Shown here piece after piece: positions 17,584-26,526 of a stretch of DNA of 64,000 nt. Numbering within the stretch: position 1 is the stretch's first letter; each line of letters begins with the position of its first letter. Source of the DNA: Flavobacterium eburneipallidum (GTDB lineage Bacteria; Bacteroidota; Bacteroidia; Flavobacteriales; Flavobacteriaceae); contig NZ_CP114291.2 in NCBI RefSeq assembly GCF_027111355.2, positions 3,658,001-3,722,000 on the forward strand, written 5' to 3'. A model generated the notes under the pieces. It was given only the letters and a program-made list of their open reading frames with translations. It searched no databases and was not told the DNA's origin. The translations under genes and the position numbers were made by a program.

Positions 17584-18039
17584 ATGAAAAAGACACTATT
17601 GCTTTTAACGTTACTATTTACTTTATCCAGCGTTGGACAAACAGCCGCTCAAAGAACCTCCGTTTAAAATTTAGAAAACAAAATTGCGATTCAGGGTTAT
17701 GACCCTGTGGCTTATTTTAAACAAAATAAAGCCATGAAAGGAAAAAAAGAATTAACGACAGTTTATCAAGGAGTTGAATATCATTTTTCTTCGGTTGCCA
17801 ATAAAGAGCTATTTCTAAAAACACCAACGGTTTTTGAACCACAATTTGGAGGTTGGTGCGCTTATGCAATGGGAGATTCGGGCGAAAAAGTGGACATTAA
17901 CCCCGAAACGTTTAAAATTTTAGACGGCAAATTATACCTTTTTTACAATGCCTATTTTTCTAATACGCTCAAAAGTTGGAACAAACACGAAGCTAATTTG
18001 AAGAAAAAAGCCGAAAGTAATTGGAAAAAAATCTATTAA
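17584..18039 (+). pseudogene. YHS-domain protein interrupted by an in-frame stop codon
   Basis: An ATG at 17584 opens with a signal peptide (MKKTLLLLTLLFTLSSVGQT) and runs to a TAA at 17665-17667, codon 28. The same frame then continues without further stops to 18039 and encodes NLENKIAIQGYDPVAYF, the GGWCAYAMGDSGEKV motif and a YHS-type C-terminus. Length and motif order are those of the secreted YHS family apart from the one stop. Restart at the GTG at 17707 is possible but would lose both the signal peptide and the GYDP motif. A single-base change or a base-call error could explain the TAA. Confidence 0.85.
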
Positions 18040-18051
18040 TAAGTCAAAGTT

Positions 18052-18435
18052 ATGAAAACCCTAACTTGGTTTATCCGAATTGTAACCGCAGTAATTTTAC
18101 TGCAAACATTGTATTTTAAATTCACGGCTGCCGAAGAAAGTGTTTTTATCTTTTCGACTTTAGGAATAGAACCTTATGGCAGGATTGGCTCCGGAATCAC
18201 AGAATTAATTGCTGCTATTTTAATTTTAATACCAAAAACTTGCCTCCTTGGTGCGTTAATGGGAATGGGAGTAATGACAGGGGCTTTGCTTTCGCATCTG
18301 TTTTTTTTAGGAATTGAAGTGCAAAATGATGGTGCAACGCTATTTATTTTGGCAGTAATTACTTTTCTTTGTTGTACATTTTTGGTTTTTCAACATAGAA
18401 ATAAAATCTCGGATTTATTAAAATTAAAATTGTAA
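18052..18435 (+). CDS. DoxX-like membrane protein
   Basis: 127 residues with four predicted TM helices (about 7-24, 44-60, 66-83, 96-112) and the TLYFKFTAAEESVFIFSTLGIEP pattern typical of DoxX-like proteins in Bacteroidota. Role unclear; the family is linked to thiosulfate or oxidative functions. It is packed 12 nt after the broken YHS gene and 2 nt before the DinB-like gene. Confidence 0.75.
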   Translation: MKTLTWFIRIVTAVILLQTLYFKFTAAEESVFIFSTLGIEPYGRIGSGITELIAAILILIPKTCLLGALMGMGVMTGALLSHLFFLGIEVQNDGATLFILAVITFLCCTFLVFQHRNKISDLLKLKL

Positions 18436-18437
18436 AA

Positions 18438-18926
18438 ATGGTTGTATCCTCCATAAACAATAGCCTAGAGGAATTGGTTGATTTACTTCAGCAATTATCC
18501 AATGTAGAATATTCTAATTCGTGTGTTCATTTGAGCAATGCGAGTATTGGCGAGCATACCCGTCATATTATTGAGTTGTTCCAATGTTTGGAAAATCAAT
18601 ACGATTCAGGTATCATTAATTATGACCGAAGAGAAAGAAATGTTTTCATGCAAACCAATACTGATTTTGCGATTGAACAAATCGTTTGTATCCAAAATAA
18701 TTTAGAAAAAGAAAACAAAGAATTAGTTTTAGAACAAAAAATAGGAAACGATTTGATTCAAACTCAAACCAGTTATTATCGAGAATTGTTGTATAATTTA
18801 GAGCATTGTATTCATCATCAAGCCTTGATAAAAGTAGCGGTTTTACAACTTTCAACCATAACAATTGACAATAATTTTGGCGTTGCACGTTCCACCATCG
18901 AATACAGAAAACAATGTGCACAGTAA
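18438..18926 (+). CDS. DinB-like metal-binding four-helix protein
   Basis: 162 residues, all-helical. GEHTRHIIELF (about 33-43) and LEHCIHHQALIKVA (about 121-134) supply histidines in the positions used by DinB/YfiT-type proteins for metal binding. It overlaps the NRDE gene by 13 nt. No signal peptide, so cytoplasmic; thiol-dependent chemistry is known for some relatives but cannot be assigned here. Confidence 0.7.
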   Translation: MVVSSINNSLEELVDLLQQLSNVEYSNSCVHLSNASIGEHTRHIIELFQCLENQYDSGIINYDRRERNVFMQTNTDFAIEQIVCIQNNLEKENKELVLEQKIGNDLIQTQTSYYRELLYNLEHCIHHQALIKVAVLQLSTITIDNNFGVARSTIEYRKQCAQ

Positions 18927-19624
18927 GTTTTGTTGCCACTAATGGCAAAGTTATGATTACTTCTAATCGGGATGAAAAAGTGTTGCGACCGAACGCTATC
19001 GAACCTCGAAATTATTTGATAAACAACAAAAACATTATTTTTCCAAAAGATGCTAAAGCAGGAGGAACTTGGTTTGCAGTCGATGAAAACGGAACCATTT
19101 TGGTTTTGTTGAATGGAGCGAATGAAAAACATCAAGTACAATCGCCTTACAGAAAAAGTAGGGGTTTGATTGTCTTGGACATCATAAGCAGCATATCGCC
19201 AAAGGATTTTTGGCAGGAAATTAATTTACAAAAAATAGAACCTTTTACCTTGGTTTTGTATCAAAATCAGGAACTTTTTCAATTGCGTTGGGATGGAAAC
19301 CAAAAGGAAACAACGGAATTAGATGTTGCTAAAAATCACATTTGGTCATCGGCAACTTTGTATCCAAAGGAAATTCGAGAAAATAGAACCCATTGGTTTT
19401 ATTCTTTTCTAGACTCAAATTCAATGGTTTCCGAAAAAGAAATGTATTATTTTCATCGTTATACCAAAGAAGAAAATCAAGAAAATGGCTTGGTTATCAA
19501 TCGAAATAACGAAATGAAAACCTTGAGTATCACACAATCAGTCATCGAAAAAAATAAAGTGGCTATTTTGTATTATGATTTGATTGCCCAAAAAGAAATC
19601 GAAACTTCGTTTATAATCATTTAA
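18914..19624 (+). CDS. NRDE (TANGO2-like) family protein
   Basis: 236 residues beginning MCTVSF with the diagnostic SNRDE motif at about 17-21 and GGTWFAVDENG and LLNG segments. Cysteine at position 2 becomes N-terminal after Met removal in this Ntn-hydrolase-like family. The biochemical function is unknown; eukaryotic TANGO2 is linked to lipid and haem handling. The start overlaps the previous gene. Confidence 0.85.
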   Translation: MCTVSFVATNGKVMITSNRDEKVLRPNAIEPRNYLINNKNIIFPKDAKAGGTWFAVDENGTILVLLNGANEKHQVQSPYRKSRGLIVLDIISSISPKDFWQEINLQKIEPFTLVLYQNQELFQLRWDGNQKETTELDVAKNHIWSSATLYPKEIRENRTHWFYSFLDSNSMVSEKEMYYFHRYTKEENQENGLVINRNNEMKTLSITQSVIEKNKVAILYYDLIAQKEIETSFIII

Positions 19625-19639
19625 TTCAACCCTTTATAA

Positions 19640-20674
19640 TTGAAACTTTTTTTACATAAACTCACACATTGGGAATACTGGCCGTTTAAGATTGTCTATA
19701 TTCCCATTTATTTTCTTTGGGCGTTTTATTCCATTAAAGTAAAGTCGTTATTTTTTTTTAATGCGTCTAATCCAACCATAAAAAATGGTGGATTTATGAT
19801 GGAATCCAAGAAGGCAATCTATAATTTGATTCCGCAAAAATATTACCCTAAAACCGAATTGATAAAAGAAGCAACTCCTTTGAACGAGATTCTAAAAACA
19901 ATCGAAAAATCAAACATAAAATATCCATTCATTGCCAAACCAGATGTTGGTTTACGAGGTTCGGCTGTCAAAAAAATTCACAATCCAGAAGAACTAGAAT
20001 TGTATAATAAGAAAGCTGATTTTGATTATTTAGTTCAGGATTTAATTCCTTTCGAAAATGAAGTCGGTATTTTTTATGTGCGTTATCCCAATGAAAAAAT
20101 AGGTAGAATAACAGGAATTGTTGCCAAAGAATTTTTGATTATTGAAGGCGATGGCATTGCTACAACCGAAGCATTAATCAAGAAAAATCCACGTTACGCA
20201 TTGCAATTAAAAGCTTTGAGATTAGAATACGGTAAGCAATTATTAAACGTTTTACCCAAAGGCGAAAAACTCAATTTAGTGCCTTATGGCAATCACGCTC
20301 GTGGTGCAAAATTCATAGACGTTAGCCATTGGATTAGTCCAAAATTAACTGAAACGATTAACGAAATGTGTTTGCAGATTCCTGGTTTTTATTTCGGAAG
20401 ATTGGATGTTATGTACAACAATTTAGAAGAATTAGAACGAGGCGAAAATTTTGCGATAGTAGAACTCAATGGAGCCGCCAGCGAACCAACGCATATTTAT
20501 GATCCAAAGCATTCGCTATTTTTCGCATGGAGAGAATTGGCAAAACACATTACTTTGATGTACAAAATAAGTGTGGAGAACCACAAAAACGGTGTTCCTT
20601 ATTTGTCACATCAAGAAGGGATGAAAGAATATCGATTGCATTTGCAGCAAAGCCAAAAAATAGTTAATTTCTAA
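19640..20674 (+). CDS. ATP-grasp-like protein
   Basis: 344 residues with a TTG start at 19640; no upstream ATG is available. Segments resemble the ATP-grasp fold: KYPFIAKPDVGLRGSAVKKI (about 92-111) as the nucleotide-binding strand and loop, DYLVQDLIPFENEVGIFY, and FGRLDVMYN...FAIVELNGAASEPTHIYDP as the metal-binding C-terminal part. An N-terminal hydrophobic stretch (about 12-33) may anchor it. Substrate unknown; D-Ala-D-Ala ligase-like chemistry is the closest guess. Confidence 0.72.
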   Translation: MKLFLHKLTHWEYWPFKIVYIPIYFLWAFYSIKVKSLFFFNASNPTIKNGGFMMESKKAIYNLIPQKYYPKTELIKEATPLNEILKTIEKSNIKYPFIAKPDVGLRGSAVKKIHNPEELELYNKKADFDYLVQDLIPFENEVGIFYVRYPNEKIGRITGIVAKEFLIIEGDGIATTEALIKKNPRYALQLKALRLEYGKQLLNVLPKGEKLNLVPYGNHARGAKFIDVSHWISPKLTETINEMCLQIPGFYFGRLDVMYNNLEELERGENFAIVELNGAASEPTHIYDPKHSLFFAWRELAKHITLMYKISVENHKNGVPYLSHQEGMKEYRLHLQQSQKIVNF

Positions 20675-20677
20675 TAC

Positions 20678-21325
20678 ATGAAAGCATTAAAAAACATATT
20701 CTTTGGTTTTTTGGTAAGCTTTCTGGGTTCGTTACCCGTTGGTTATTTGAATATTATTGGGGTAGAGATTTTTTCAATACTAGGAATAAATTCGTTGTTT
20801 TCTTATTTGTTTGGCGTCATTACTATCGAGGCAGTTGTGATTTATCTTACCGTAATTTTTGCGAATCAACTGGCTGAAAACAAAAAAATACTACGATTTA
20901 TTGATTTTTTTGCGGTGTTTTTCTTCCTGTTGTTGGCTTATTTATTTTTTGCAAATTCCAATCAAACGACTCAAGAACATCATTATCTGGAAGGTTATAT
21001 TCAGTATTCTACTTTTCTTATTGGTTTGGTTTTGTGCGGTTTGAATTTTCTTCAAATCCCTTTTTGGATGGGCTGGAATTTGTATTTATTGAATATTAAA
21101 TCCATTTCATTGGTCAAGAAACTTAAGTTTTATTATATTTTTGGGACTTTGGGCGGCACTTTTTTAGGGATGCTTACTGCCATTCTTTTGATGGATTATT
21201 TATCTCAAATCGCATTTTCTTTTTCAGCATACAATTTACCAATGGTTGTTTCTATATTTTTTGTAATGTTGGCTATTTTTCAAGTTTTTAAGATTTGTAA
21301 AAAGTATTATGGTTTGGATAAATAA
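20678..21325 (+). CDS. LysE-like membrane transporter
   Basis: 215 residues, six hydrophobic segments. The N-terminal GFLVSFLGSLPVGYLNIIGVEI resembles the G-x-x-P-G-P/N start of LysE-type exporters, but the match is loose. It begins 3 nt after the ATP-grasp gene, suggesting an operon; an exporter of the product made by that enzyme would be a reasonable guess. Confidence 0.55.
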   Translation: MKALKNIFFGFLVSFLGSLPVGYLNIIGVEIFSILGINSLFSYLFGVITIEAVVIYLTVIFANQLAENKKILRFIDFFAVFFFLLLAYLFFANSNQTTQEHHYLEGYIQYSTFLIGLVLCGLNFLQIPFWMGWNLYLLNIKSISLVKKLKFYYIFGTLGGTFLGMLTAILLMDYLSQIAFSFSAYNLPMVVSIFFVMLAIFQVFKICKKYYGLDK

Positions 21326-21422
21326 TAGATACCCATTTGTAGTGATTTTTGACTTTAATAGGTATTGTGTTTTATTTCAATATTTTATTGTATTAATTTT
21401 GTTTTAAGAAAATCAAAATCCT

Positions 21423-22178
21423 ATGATTCCAGAAATACAAAATCTATATAATATTTGGAATCCCAATAGGATAGCAAAGGACAATACTTCTTATCAAATT
21501 TCTTTTGATGAACTTACGAATGCTATAATCAGCACAGGACCATTTTACTTTTACATCATCGATTTTTTTGATATGTCACTTTCCTATATTAGTCCTGCAA
21601 TAGCTGAAATTCATGGATTTTATCCAGAGCTAGTTTCTTTTAATGATATTTTGGGAGCTATTCATCCAGACGATATTGATTTTGTTACCAAAGCCGAGGC
21701 AGTTTCTACTGATTTTTTTTATAAAAAAGTTGGTTTTGAAAAGATGCTAAGCTATAAAACAAGTTACAATTTTAGATTCCGATTGAAAAACGGAGAATAC
21801 GCCTTGTTCAATCATCAGTCACTTATGCTTTCATTGGATGACAATGGCGGATTGGGTAAATCACTAAATATACACACCCGAATAGATCACTTAAGCAATT
21901 CGAACACTTATAAAATATCATTTATTGGTCTTAATGACCAGCCTTCGTTTATGAATTTGAATCCAGATAGAGAAAATCAGTATCTAGAAAAATTTTCTAA
22001 AAGAGAAATTGATATTATCAAGTTAATCAGTAATGGATTAAGCAATACTCAAATTGCCGAAAAACTTTTTATCAGTGTTTTGACAGTAAAAAAACACCGC
22101 AATAATATTTTGTCAAAATCCGATTCTAAAACTACCGCTGAACTCATCAAAAATTGTATTCTTCAGGGAATAATCTAA
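21423..22178 (+). CDS. PAS-LuxR type transcriptional regulator
   Basis: 251 residues. N-terminal PAS-like domain (about 30-160: SYISPAIAEIHGF, then IHPDDIDFV and FRFRLKNGEYALFNHQS), C-terminal LuxR helix-turn-helix (about 190-245: FSKREIDIIKLISNGLSNTQIAEKLF). A stand-alone sensor-regulator without a receiver domain. The gap before it is AT-rich with no clear consensus promoter. Confidence 0.85.
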   Translation: MIPEIQNLYNIWNPNRIAKDNTSYQISFDELTNAIISTGPFYFYIIDFFDMSLSYISPAIAEIHGFYPELVSFNDILGAIHPDDIDFVTKAEAVSTDFFYKKVGFEKMLSYKTSYNFRFRLKNGEYALFNHQSLMLSLDDNGGLGKSLNIHTRIDHLSNSNTYKISFIGLNDQPSFMNLNPDRENQYLEKFSKREIDIIKLISNGLSNTQIAEKLFISVLTVKKHRNNILSKSDSKTTAELIKNCILQGII

Positions 22179-22193
22179 ATCACTTCAATAATA

Positions 22194-22219
22194 AATACTC
22201 CTTTTGGGGTATTTTTTTT
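22194..22219 (+). terminator. Terminator after the PAS-LuxR gene
   Basis: AATACTCC and GGGGTATT (one G-T pair) with a TTTT loop, followed by a T-run. Confidence 0.7.
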
Positions 22220-22234
22220 GCGATAAGACTACAC

Positions 22235-22386
22235 TAATTTTGCTACAATTAAGACTTCGTTACCTAAAAAAGTATTTAAACGAAATAAAAAATTAGCTAT
22301 GCGAAAACTTTATAAAATCACTTTGAATTTTTCAATTAGCCATCTGAAATCTAATTCCAAATATCCCTATTAGTAGGGATTTTTTT
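22235..22386 (+). ncRNA. Candidate small transcript or micro-ORF
   Basis: A -7 element TAATTTTG (22235-22242) and a perfect terminator (22363-22386) bracket about 140 nt that no larger gene occupies. The unit contains a 24-codon ORF (22299-22373, starting MRKLYKITLNF) whose stop codon lies in the terminator loop. The nearest upstream TTG has only a 14-nt spacer. It could be a small RNA, a micro-protein gene, or a terminated leader of the gene downstream. Confidence 0.3.
22363..22386 (+). terminator. Terminator of the candidate small transcript
   Basis: ATCCCTA (22363-22369), loop TTAG, TAGGGAT (22374-22380), then six T. Confidence 0.75.
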
Positions 22387-22472
22387 GTGCCTAGTAATTT
22401 CTAATTTTGAAAAGACAAAGTATATAGTCTGTGTTATTCAAAAAAAAGCTGATTTGTCAAAATTGAAATGTA

Positions 22473-22619
22473 ATGCCCCGAAAAACTAAAATTATTGAAA
22501 AAGATGAAAGCGAAAAAAATCAAAAAGAAACCATTTTTGAACAATCTATTCAAACGTATTGTAGCCATAATAACAAGATAGAAATGAAAGGAGCATCCGA
22601 AAATCCATCAAAAGAGTAG
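22473..22619 (+). CDS. Small hypothetical protein, 48 residues
   Basis: ORF from ATG 22473 to TAG 22617-22619, starting MPRKTKIIEKDESEKNQ; very charged, no membrane segment. It ends 21 nt before the T9SS cargo gene. No recognisable family; it may be spurious. Confidence 0.3.
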   Translation: MPRKTKIIEKDESEKNQKETIFEQSIQTYCSHNNKIEMKGASENPSKE

Positions 22620-22640
22620 GGAAAATAAAAAACAAAAATT

Positions 22641-23819
22641 ATGAAAAAACTTTACACAATTATCTTAATGCTTTTTGTTATCGCATCTCAAGGGCAAAAC
22701 AAATTACTGTCTAGCATTGAACAGAATTATAATAATGGCATTTGGGAGAACGCTTATGGTAATAATTATGAATATGACAGTAACAATAATCTAGTTTCAG
22801 AAACATTTTTAGAATGGAAGAATGGCGCATGGAAGATTCTAGGTAAGAGCACTTATACTTATAATGCAAGTAATAAAGTTATTCTTGAGATAGGTCAAAA
22901 GTGGAATAGTATTACTAATGTGTTGGAAAATGAATACCGAGATACCTACACTTACACCAATGGTAACTTCACAGGTCAAGTTGCACAAATTTGGGAAAAT
23001 GCAGCTTGGATAAACGAATGGAAATTTGATATAACCTACAATAGCAGCAGCTTACCTATTAGCTCTTTGTCCTATAATTGGAATAATTCGCAATGGGTAT
23101 CTGATTCTCGCACCACAGTTACTTACAATGCCAATAACAGACCCACAACCGATATAGGCGAAAAATGGATTAACGCACAATGGATTAATAATTACAAAGC
23201 AACATTTAATTATAATGCTAACAACAAACTGTTAGACCAAAGAGAATTTGACTGGAATGAAGTCAATAATGCTTGGGATGAAGCTTACAGAACAGACTAT
23301 GTTTTGGACACATCTGGCAACAGAATAATAGAAACTAATTCAGGAAATTACCAATATAAAGATGAGTATTCTTATGATACATCAAATCAGATGAGTACTT
23401 ATGTACATCCTTTTAAAGACAAAACAGGGATTGATTATTTTTCAGAAGATTTTCCTTATGTCAATAAGATTTCGGTAATCAATGGTTTTAGTTATGACAG
23501 CAACAGCAACACCTTTACAAATACCTCAAGAACAACTTATAATTACAACAATGCCATAACGCTGGAAACAGAAACGTTAGAAATAGCAAATTCTAAAGTA
23601 ACAGTGTTTCCAAATCCAACCACTTCAGTCTTGAATATTAACTTTTCAGAAACAGTAACTATTGACAAAATTGTTATTGTTGATGTTACAGGAAGAGTTG
23701 TGCTTCAAGAAGAAGCTAATAAATCACAAATAAATGTGGAAAAACTAGCAGCAGGTCTTTACATAATTGAAGTATATTCAGGAAATGAAAAATTTACAAG
23801 TAAATTTATTAAAGAGTAA
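22641..23819 (+). CDS. T9SS-exported protein with degenerate repeats
   Basis: 392 residues: signal peptide (1-18, ending ASQG), then about six imperfect repeats of roughly 45 residues built on W-x-NGxW followed by a TYxYNxNN motif, recalling YD/RHS-like beta repeats, and a C-terminal type A sorting domain starting VTVFPNPTTSVLNINF (about 318) and ending KFTSKFIKE. It is predicted to be exported by the type IX secretion system and anchored or released at the surface. Function unknown. Confidence 0.82.
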   Translation: MKKLYTIILMLFVIASQGQNKLLSSIEQNYNNGIWENAYGNNYEYDSNNNLVSETFLEWKNGAWKILGKSTYTYNASNKVILEIGQKWNSITNVLENEYRDTYTYTNGNFTGQVAQIWENAAWINEWKFDITYNSSSLPISSLSYNWNNSQWVSDSRTTVTYNANNRPTTDIGEKWINAQWINNYKATFNYNANNKLLDQREFDWNEVNNAWDEAYRTDYVLDTSGNRIIETNSGNYQYKDEYSYDTSNQMSTYVHPFKDKTGIDYFSEDFPYVNKISVINGFSYDSNSNTFTNTSRTTYNYNNAITLETETLEIANSKVTVFPNPTTSVLNINFSETVTIDKIVIVDVTGRVVLQEEANKSQINVEKLAAGLYIIEVYSGNEKFTSKFIKE

Positions 23820-23860
23820 ATGGTTTTAGTATTAATAACTACTTGTAGGTATTATTTCTT

Positions 23861-23905
23861 AAAAAATCCATCAGGTCTTGCCATTAGACTTGATGGATTT
23901 TTTTT
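23861..23905 (+). terminator. Terminator after the T9SS cargo gene
   Basis: AAATCCATCA-GGTCT pairs with AGACT-TGATGGATTT around a short loop, followed by a long T-run. Confidence 0.8.
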
Positions 23906-23916
23906 AATTTAGCAAA

Positions 23917-24594
23917 ATGAAAAACATCATCATCACAGGAACATCCAGAGGAATTGGCTATGAACTGGCATTGCAGTTTGCCAATGCTGGACATAATGTA
24001 CTAGCCATCTCGAGAAAAATACCTCAAGCACTCATCGAGAACCAAAATATAACTTGCCTTTCTGTCGATTTATCCAATGAAAATGAACTGCAAAAGGTAG
24101 AAAATTTTCTTTCTAAAACTTGGGAAAAAGTAGATGTAATAATCCACAATGCAGGAGCTTTATTGCTTAAACCTTTTGCAGAAACTTCTCAAAATGATTT
24201 CGAAAGTATTTATAAAGTCAATGTTTTTGGCGTTGCTAATTTAACGCGAGTTTGTTTGCCCTATTTACAAAAAGGGAGTCATGTTGTAACGATTAGTTCG
24301 ATGGGAGGCATTCAAGGAAGCTTGAAATTCGCAGGATTGGCAGCGTATAGTTCGAGTAAAGGAGCGGTAATTACGTTGTCGGAATTATTAGCAGAAGAAT
24401 ACAAAGAAAAAGGAATTTCTTTTAATGTTTTGGCACTTGGTGCTGTTCAAACTGAAATGTTACAAGAAGCATTTCCAGGCTATGAAGCTCCAATTTCAGC
24501 CAGCGGAATGGCAGATTACATTTTTGATTTTGCTTTGACGGGCAATAAATATTACAACGGAAAAGTATTGTCTGTTTCATCTTCAAATCCGTAA
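23917..24594 (+). CDS. Short-chain dehydrogenase/reductase
   Basis: 225 residues. NAD(P)-binding TGTSRGIGYEL at the N-terminus, NAG motif (IIHNAGALL), catalytic Ser in VTISSMGG and YxxxK in AYSSSKGAV. All active-site residues are present. Substrate unknown. The downstream gap to the SprT-like gene is a low-complexity AAATTCCAAA tract. Confidence 0.9.
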   Translation: MKNIIITGTSRGIGYELALQFANAGHNVLAISRKIPQALIENQNITCLSVDLSNENELQKVENFLSKTWEKVDVIIHNAGALLLKPFAETSQNDFESIYKVNVFGVANLTRVCLPYLQKGSHVVTISSMGGIQGSLKFAGLAAYSSSKGAVITLSELLAEEYKEKGISFNVLALGAVQTEMLQEAFPGYEAPISASGMADYIFDFALTGNKYYNGKVLSVSSSNP

Positions 24595-24640
24595 AAATTA
24601 AAATTCCAAAATATAAAATCCAAATTCCAAAACGCACAAT
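24595..24640. repeat. Low-complexity intergenic repeat
   Basis: Same AAATTCCAAA/AAAATCCAAA filler as at 5482-5589; it ends at the TTG start of the next gene. Confidence 0.6.
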
Positions 24641-25243
24641 TTGTCCGATACGTTATCAAAATATTTGCCTGAACACGCCGTTAAGCCAGTTTTTGAATTG
24701 ATTGTTACGAATCAAGTTCATCTCAAAATTGTCAATGAGAGGCAAACTCGTCATGGCGATTACCGAAAAGGGTTGAGTGGCAAACACGAAATCACAGTCA
24801 ATGCTAACTTGAATAAATACCGATTTCTGATTACTTTAGTACATGAAATTTCACATTTGGTTGCTTTCGAAAAATTTGGAAGAAACATCAAGCCTCACGG
24901 AAACGAATGGAAAATTACTTTCCAAAGATTGATGATTCCGTTTATTCGGCCAGAAATATTTCCCAATTCTGTTTTGCCATTAGTAGCCAATCATTTCAGA
25001 AATCCAACCGCTAGTAGCGACACCGATGCCCGACTAGCTTTTGCATTAAAACAATTTGACGAAAGAAAAGCCGATGTTCATTATATTCACGAAGTGCCTT
25101 CAGGAAGTTTATTTCGAATTAAAAATGGAAGGATTTTTAAAAAAAATGGACTTCGAACCAAACGATATGAATGTATTGAAGTGAATACAGGAAGGTTGTT
25201 TTTGTTCAATGCTAATGCCGAAGTAGAAATAATTCCAGGTTAA
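24641..25243 (+). CDS. SprT-like zinc metallopeptidase-domain protein
   Basis: 200 residues. VHEISHLVAFEKFG gives the HExxH zinc site (H68, E69, H72) and H86 in KPHGNEW the likely third ligand. The start is TTG at 24641; the reading from there gives MSDTLSKYLPEHAV, which agrees with what I recall of relatives, and no closer ATG would keep it. Relatives act on DNA-protein crosslinks in eukaryotes; the bacterial role is unclear. Confidence 0.83.
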   Translation: MSDTLSKYLPEHAVKPVFELIVTNQVHLKIVNERQTRHGDYRKGLSGKHEITVNANLNKYRFLITLVHEISHLVAFEKFGRNIKPHGNEWKITFQRLMIPFIRPEIFPNSVLPLVANHFRNPTASSDTDARLAFALKQFDERKADVHYIHEVPSGSLFRIKNGRIFKKNGLRTKRYECIEVNTGRLFLFNANAEVEIIPG

Positions 25244-25254
25244 TGTTAGTTGAA

Positions 25255-25277
25255 CGTTAAAAAATGTCGTTTTAACG
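25255..25277. repeat. 8-bp inverted repeat upstream of the manC promoter
   Basis: CGTTAAAA (25255-25262) and TTTTAACG (25270-25277) with a 7-nt loop and no T-run. It could be an operator or a weak terminator remnant. Confidence 0.3.
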
Positions 25278-25307
25278 AAAGATAGACGACAATTGCCATT
25301 TTGATGC

Positions 25308-25336
25308 TTTGGTTTGAATTATAATAAATACATTTG
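25308..25336 (+). promoter_or_regulatory. Promoter of the mannose-1-phosphate guanylyltransferase gene
   Basis: TTTG (25308-25311), 17 nt, TACATTTG (25329-25336), 41 nt before the ATG. Full consensus. Confidence 0.75.
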
Positions 25337-25376
25337 CAACCATTAAGATTGATATTTATAAAATAAAGATATAAAA

Positions 25377-26435
25377 ATGAATAAAAATTATTACGCAATT
25401 ATAATGGCAGGTGGAGTTGGATCCCGATTTTGGCCAGTAAGTACAACTGAATTTCCAAAACAATTCCACGATATGTTAGGTGCTGGAGATACCTTAATCC
25501 AAAAGACTTTCAGCAGATTATCAAAATTGATTCCTGTAGAAAATATTTTGGTTTTAACCAATGAAAAATACAATTCTATTGTTTTAGAGCAATTACCACT
25601 AATCAAACAAGAACAAGTTTTATTAGAACCAGCCATGCGAAATACAGCTCCTTGTATTTTATATGCTTCCCTAAAAATTCAAAAACAAAATCCAGATGCT
25701 GTAATGGTTGTCGCACCAAGCGATCACTGGATTGAAGACGAAAATGCTTTTACAGCTAATTTGCAACAATGTTTTGATTTTAGTGCCAAAGAAAATGCGT
25801 TGATGACTTTAGGAATTCAACCTACTTTTCCTAACACCGGTTTTGGTTATATTGAATACGACAAAACGGATTCAAATTCAATTAAAAAAGTATCCCAATT
25901 TCGTGAAAAACCAGATTATGAAACTGCTAAATCATTTTTGCAAAGTGGTAATTTCTTGTGGAATGGTGGAATTTTTATCTGGAGTGTGAAGTCGATAACT
26001 GAAGCTTTCGAGAAATCACAACCACAAATGAATGCCTTATTTCAAAAAGGATTAGCGAGTTATAATACTTCAGCCGAAAAAACTTTTATTGAAGAAAATT
26101 ACGCATTAGCCGAAAATATTTCTATTGATTATGCCGTGATGGAAAGTGCAAAAAATGTGTATGTGTTACCAGCAACTTTCGATTGGAATGATCTTGGAAC
26201 TTGGGGGTCTCTTCACGAAAAATTAGATAAAGATGACAATAATAATGCAGTCGTAAATGCTACTGTTTTATTAAATAATTCATCAAGCAACATCATTAGT
26301 ACTGCCAAAGACAAATTAGTAATCATTGATGGATTAGAAGATTTTATCGTTGTAGATAAAGATAATGTTTTGTTGATTTATCCAAAAAGCAAAGAACAAG
26401 AAATAAAATCAATTGTTAGTCAACTGAAAAAGTAA
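25377..26435 (+). CDS. manC: Mannose-1-phosphate guanylyltransferase
   Basis: Makes GDP-mannose from mannose-1-phosphate and GTP for envelope glycans. 352 residues, so the stand-alone pyrophosphorylase without the C-terminal isomerase domain. Signature IIMAGGVGSRFWPVS (9-23), PKQF, VVAPSDHWIEDE, and FREKPDYETAKSFLQSGNFLWNGGIFIW are present. Own promoter and terminator, so monocistronic. Confidence 0.95.
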   Translation: MNKNYYAIIMAGGVGSRFWPVSTTEFPKQFHDMLGAGDTLIQKTFSRLSKLIPVENILVLTNEKYNSIVLEQLPLIKQEQVLLEPAMRNTAPCILYASLKIQKQNPDAVMVVAPSDHWIEDENAFTANLQQCFDFSAKENALMTLGIQPTFPNTGFGYIEYDKTDSNSIKKVSQFREKPDYETAKSFLQSGNFLWNGGIFIWSVKSITEAFEKSQPQMNALFQKGLASYNTSAEKTFIEENYALAENISIDYAVMESAKNVYVLPATFDWNDLGTWGSLHEKLDKDDNNNAVVNATVLLNNSSSNIISTAKDKLVIIDGLEDFIVVDKDNVLLIYPKSKEQEIKSIVSQLKK

Positions 26436-26468
26436 CAATAGAAACCAAATAATAAGACTTATGTCCAT

Positions 26469-26504
26469 CAAAAAAGGGTTTAACTAAAGTTAAACCCTTT
26501 TTTT
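26469..26504. terminator. Bidirectional terminator between manC and alaS
   Basis: AAAAAAGGGTTTAACT and AGTTAAACCCTTTTTTT form a near-perfect stem with a 2-nt spacer, with A and T runs on either side; it serves both convergent genes. Confidence 0.85.
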
Positions 26505-26526
26505 GTACTCTTTTGTGAAATAAAAT

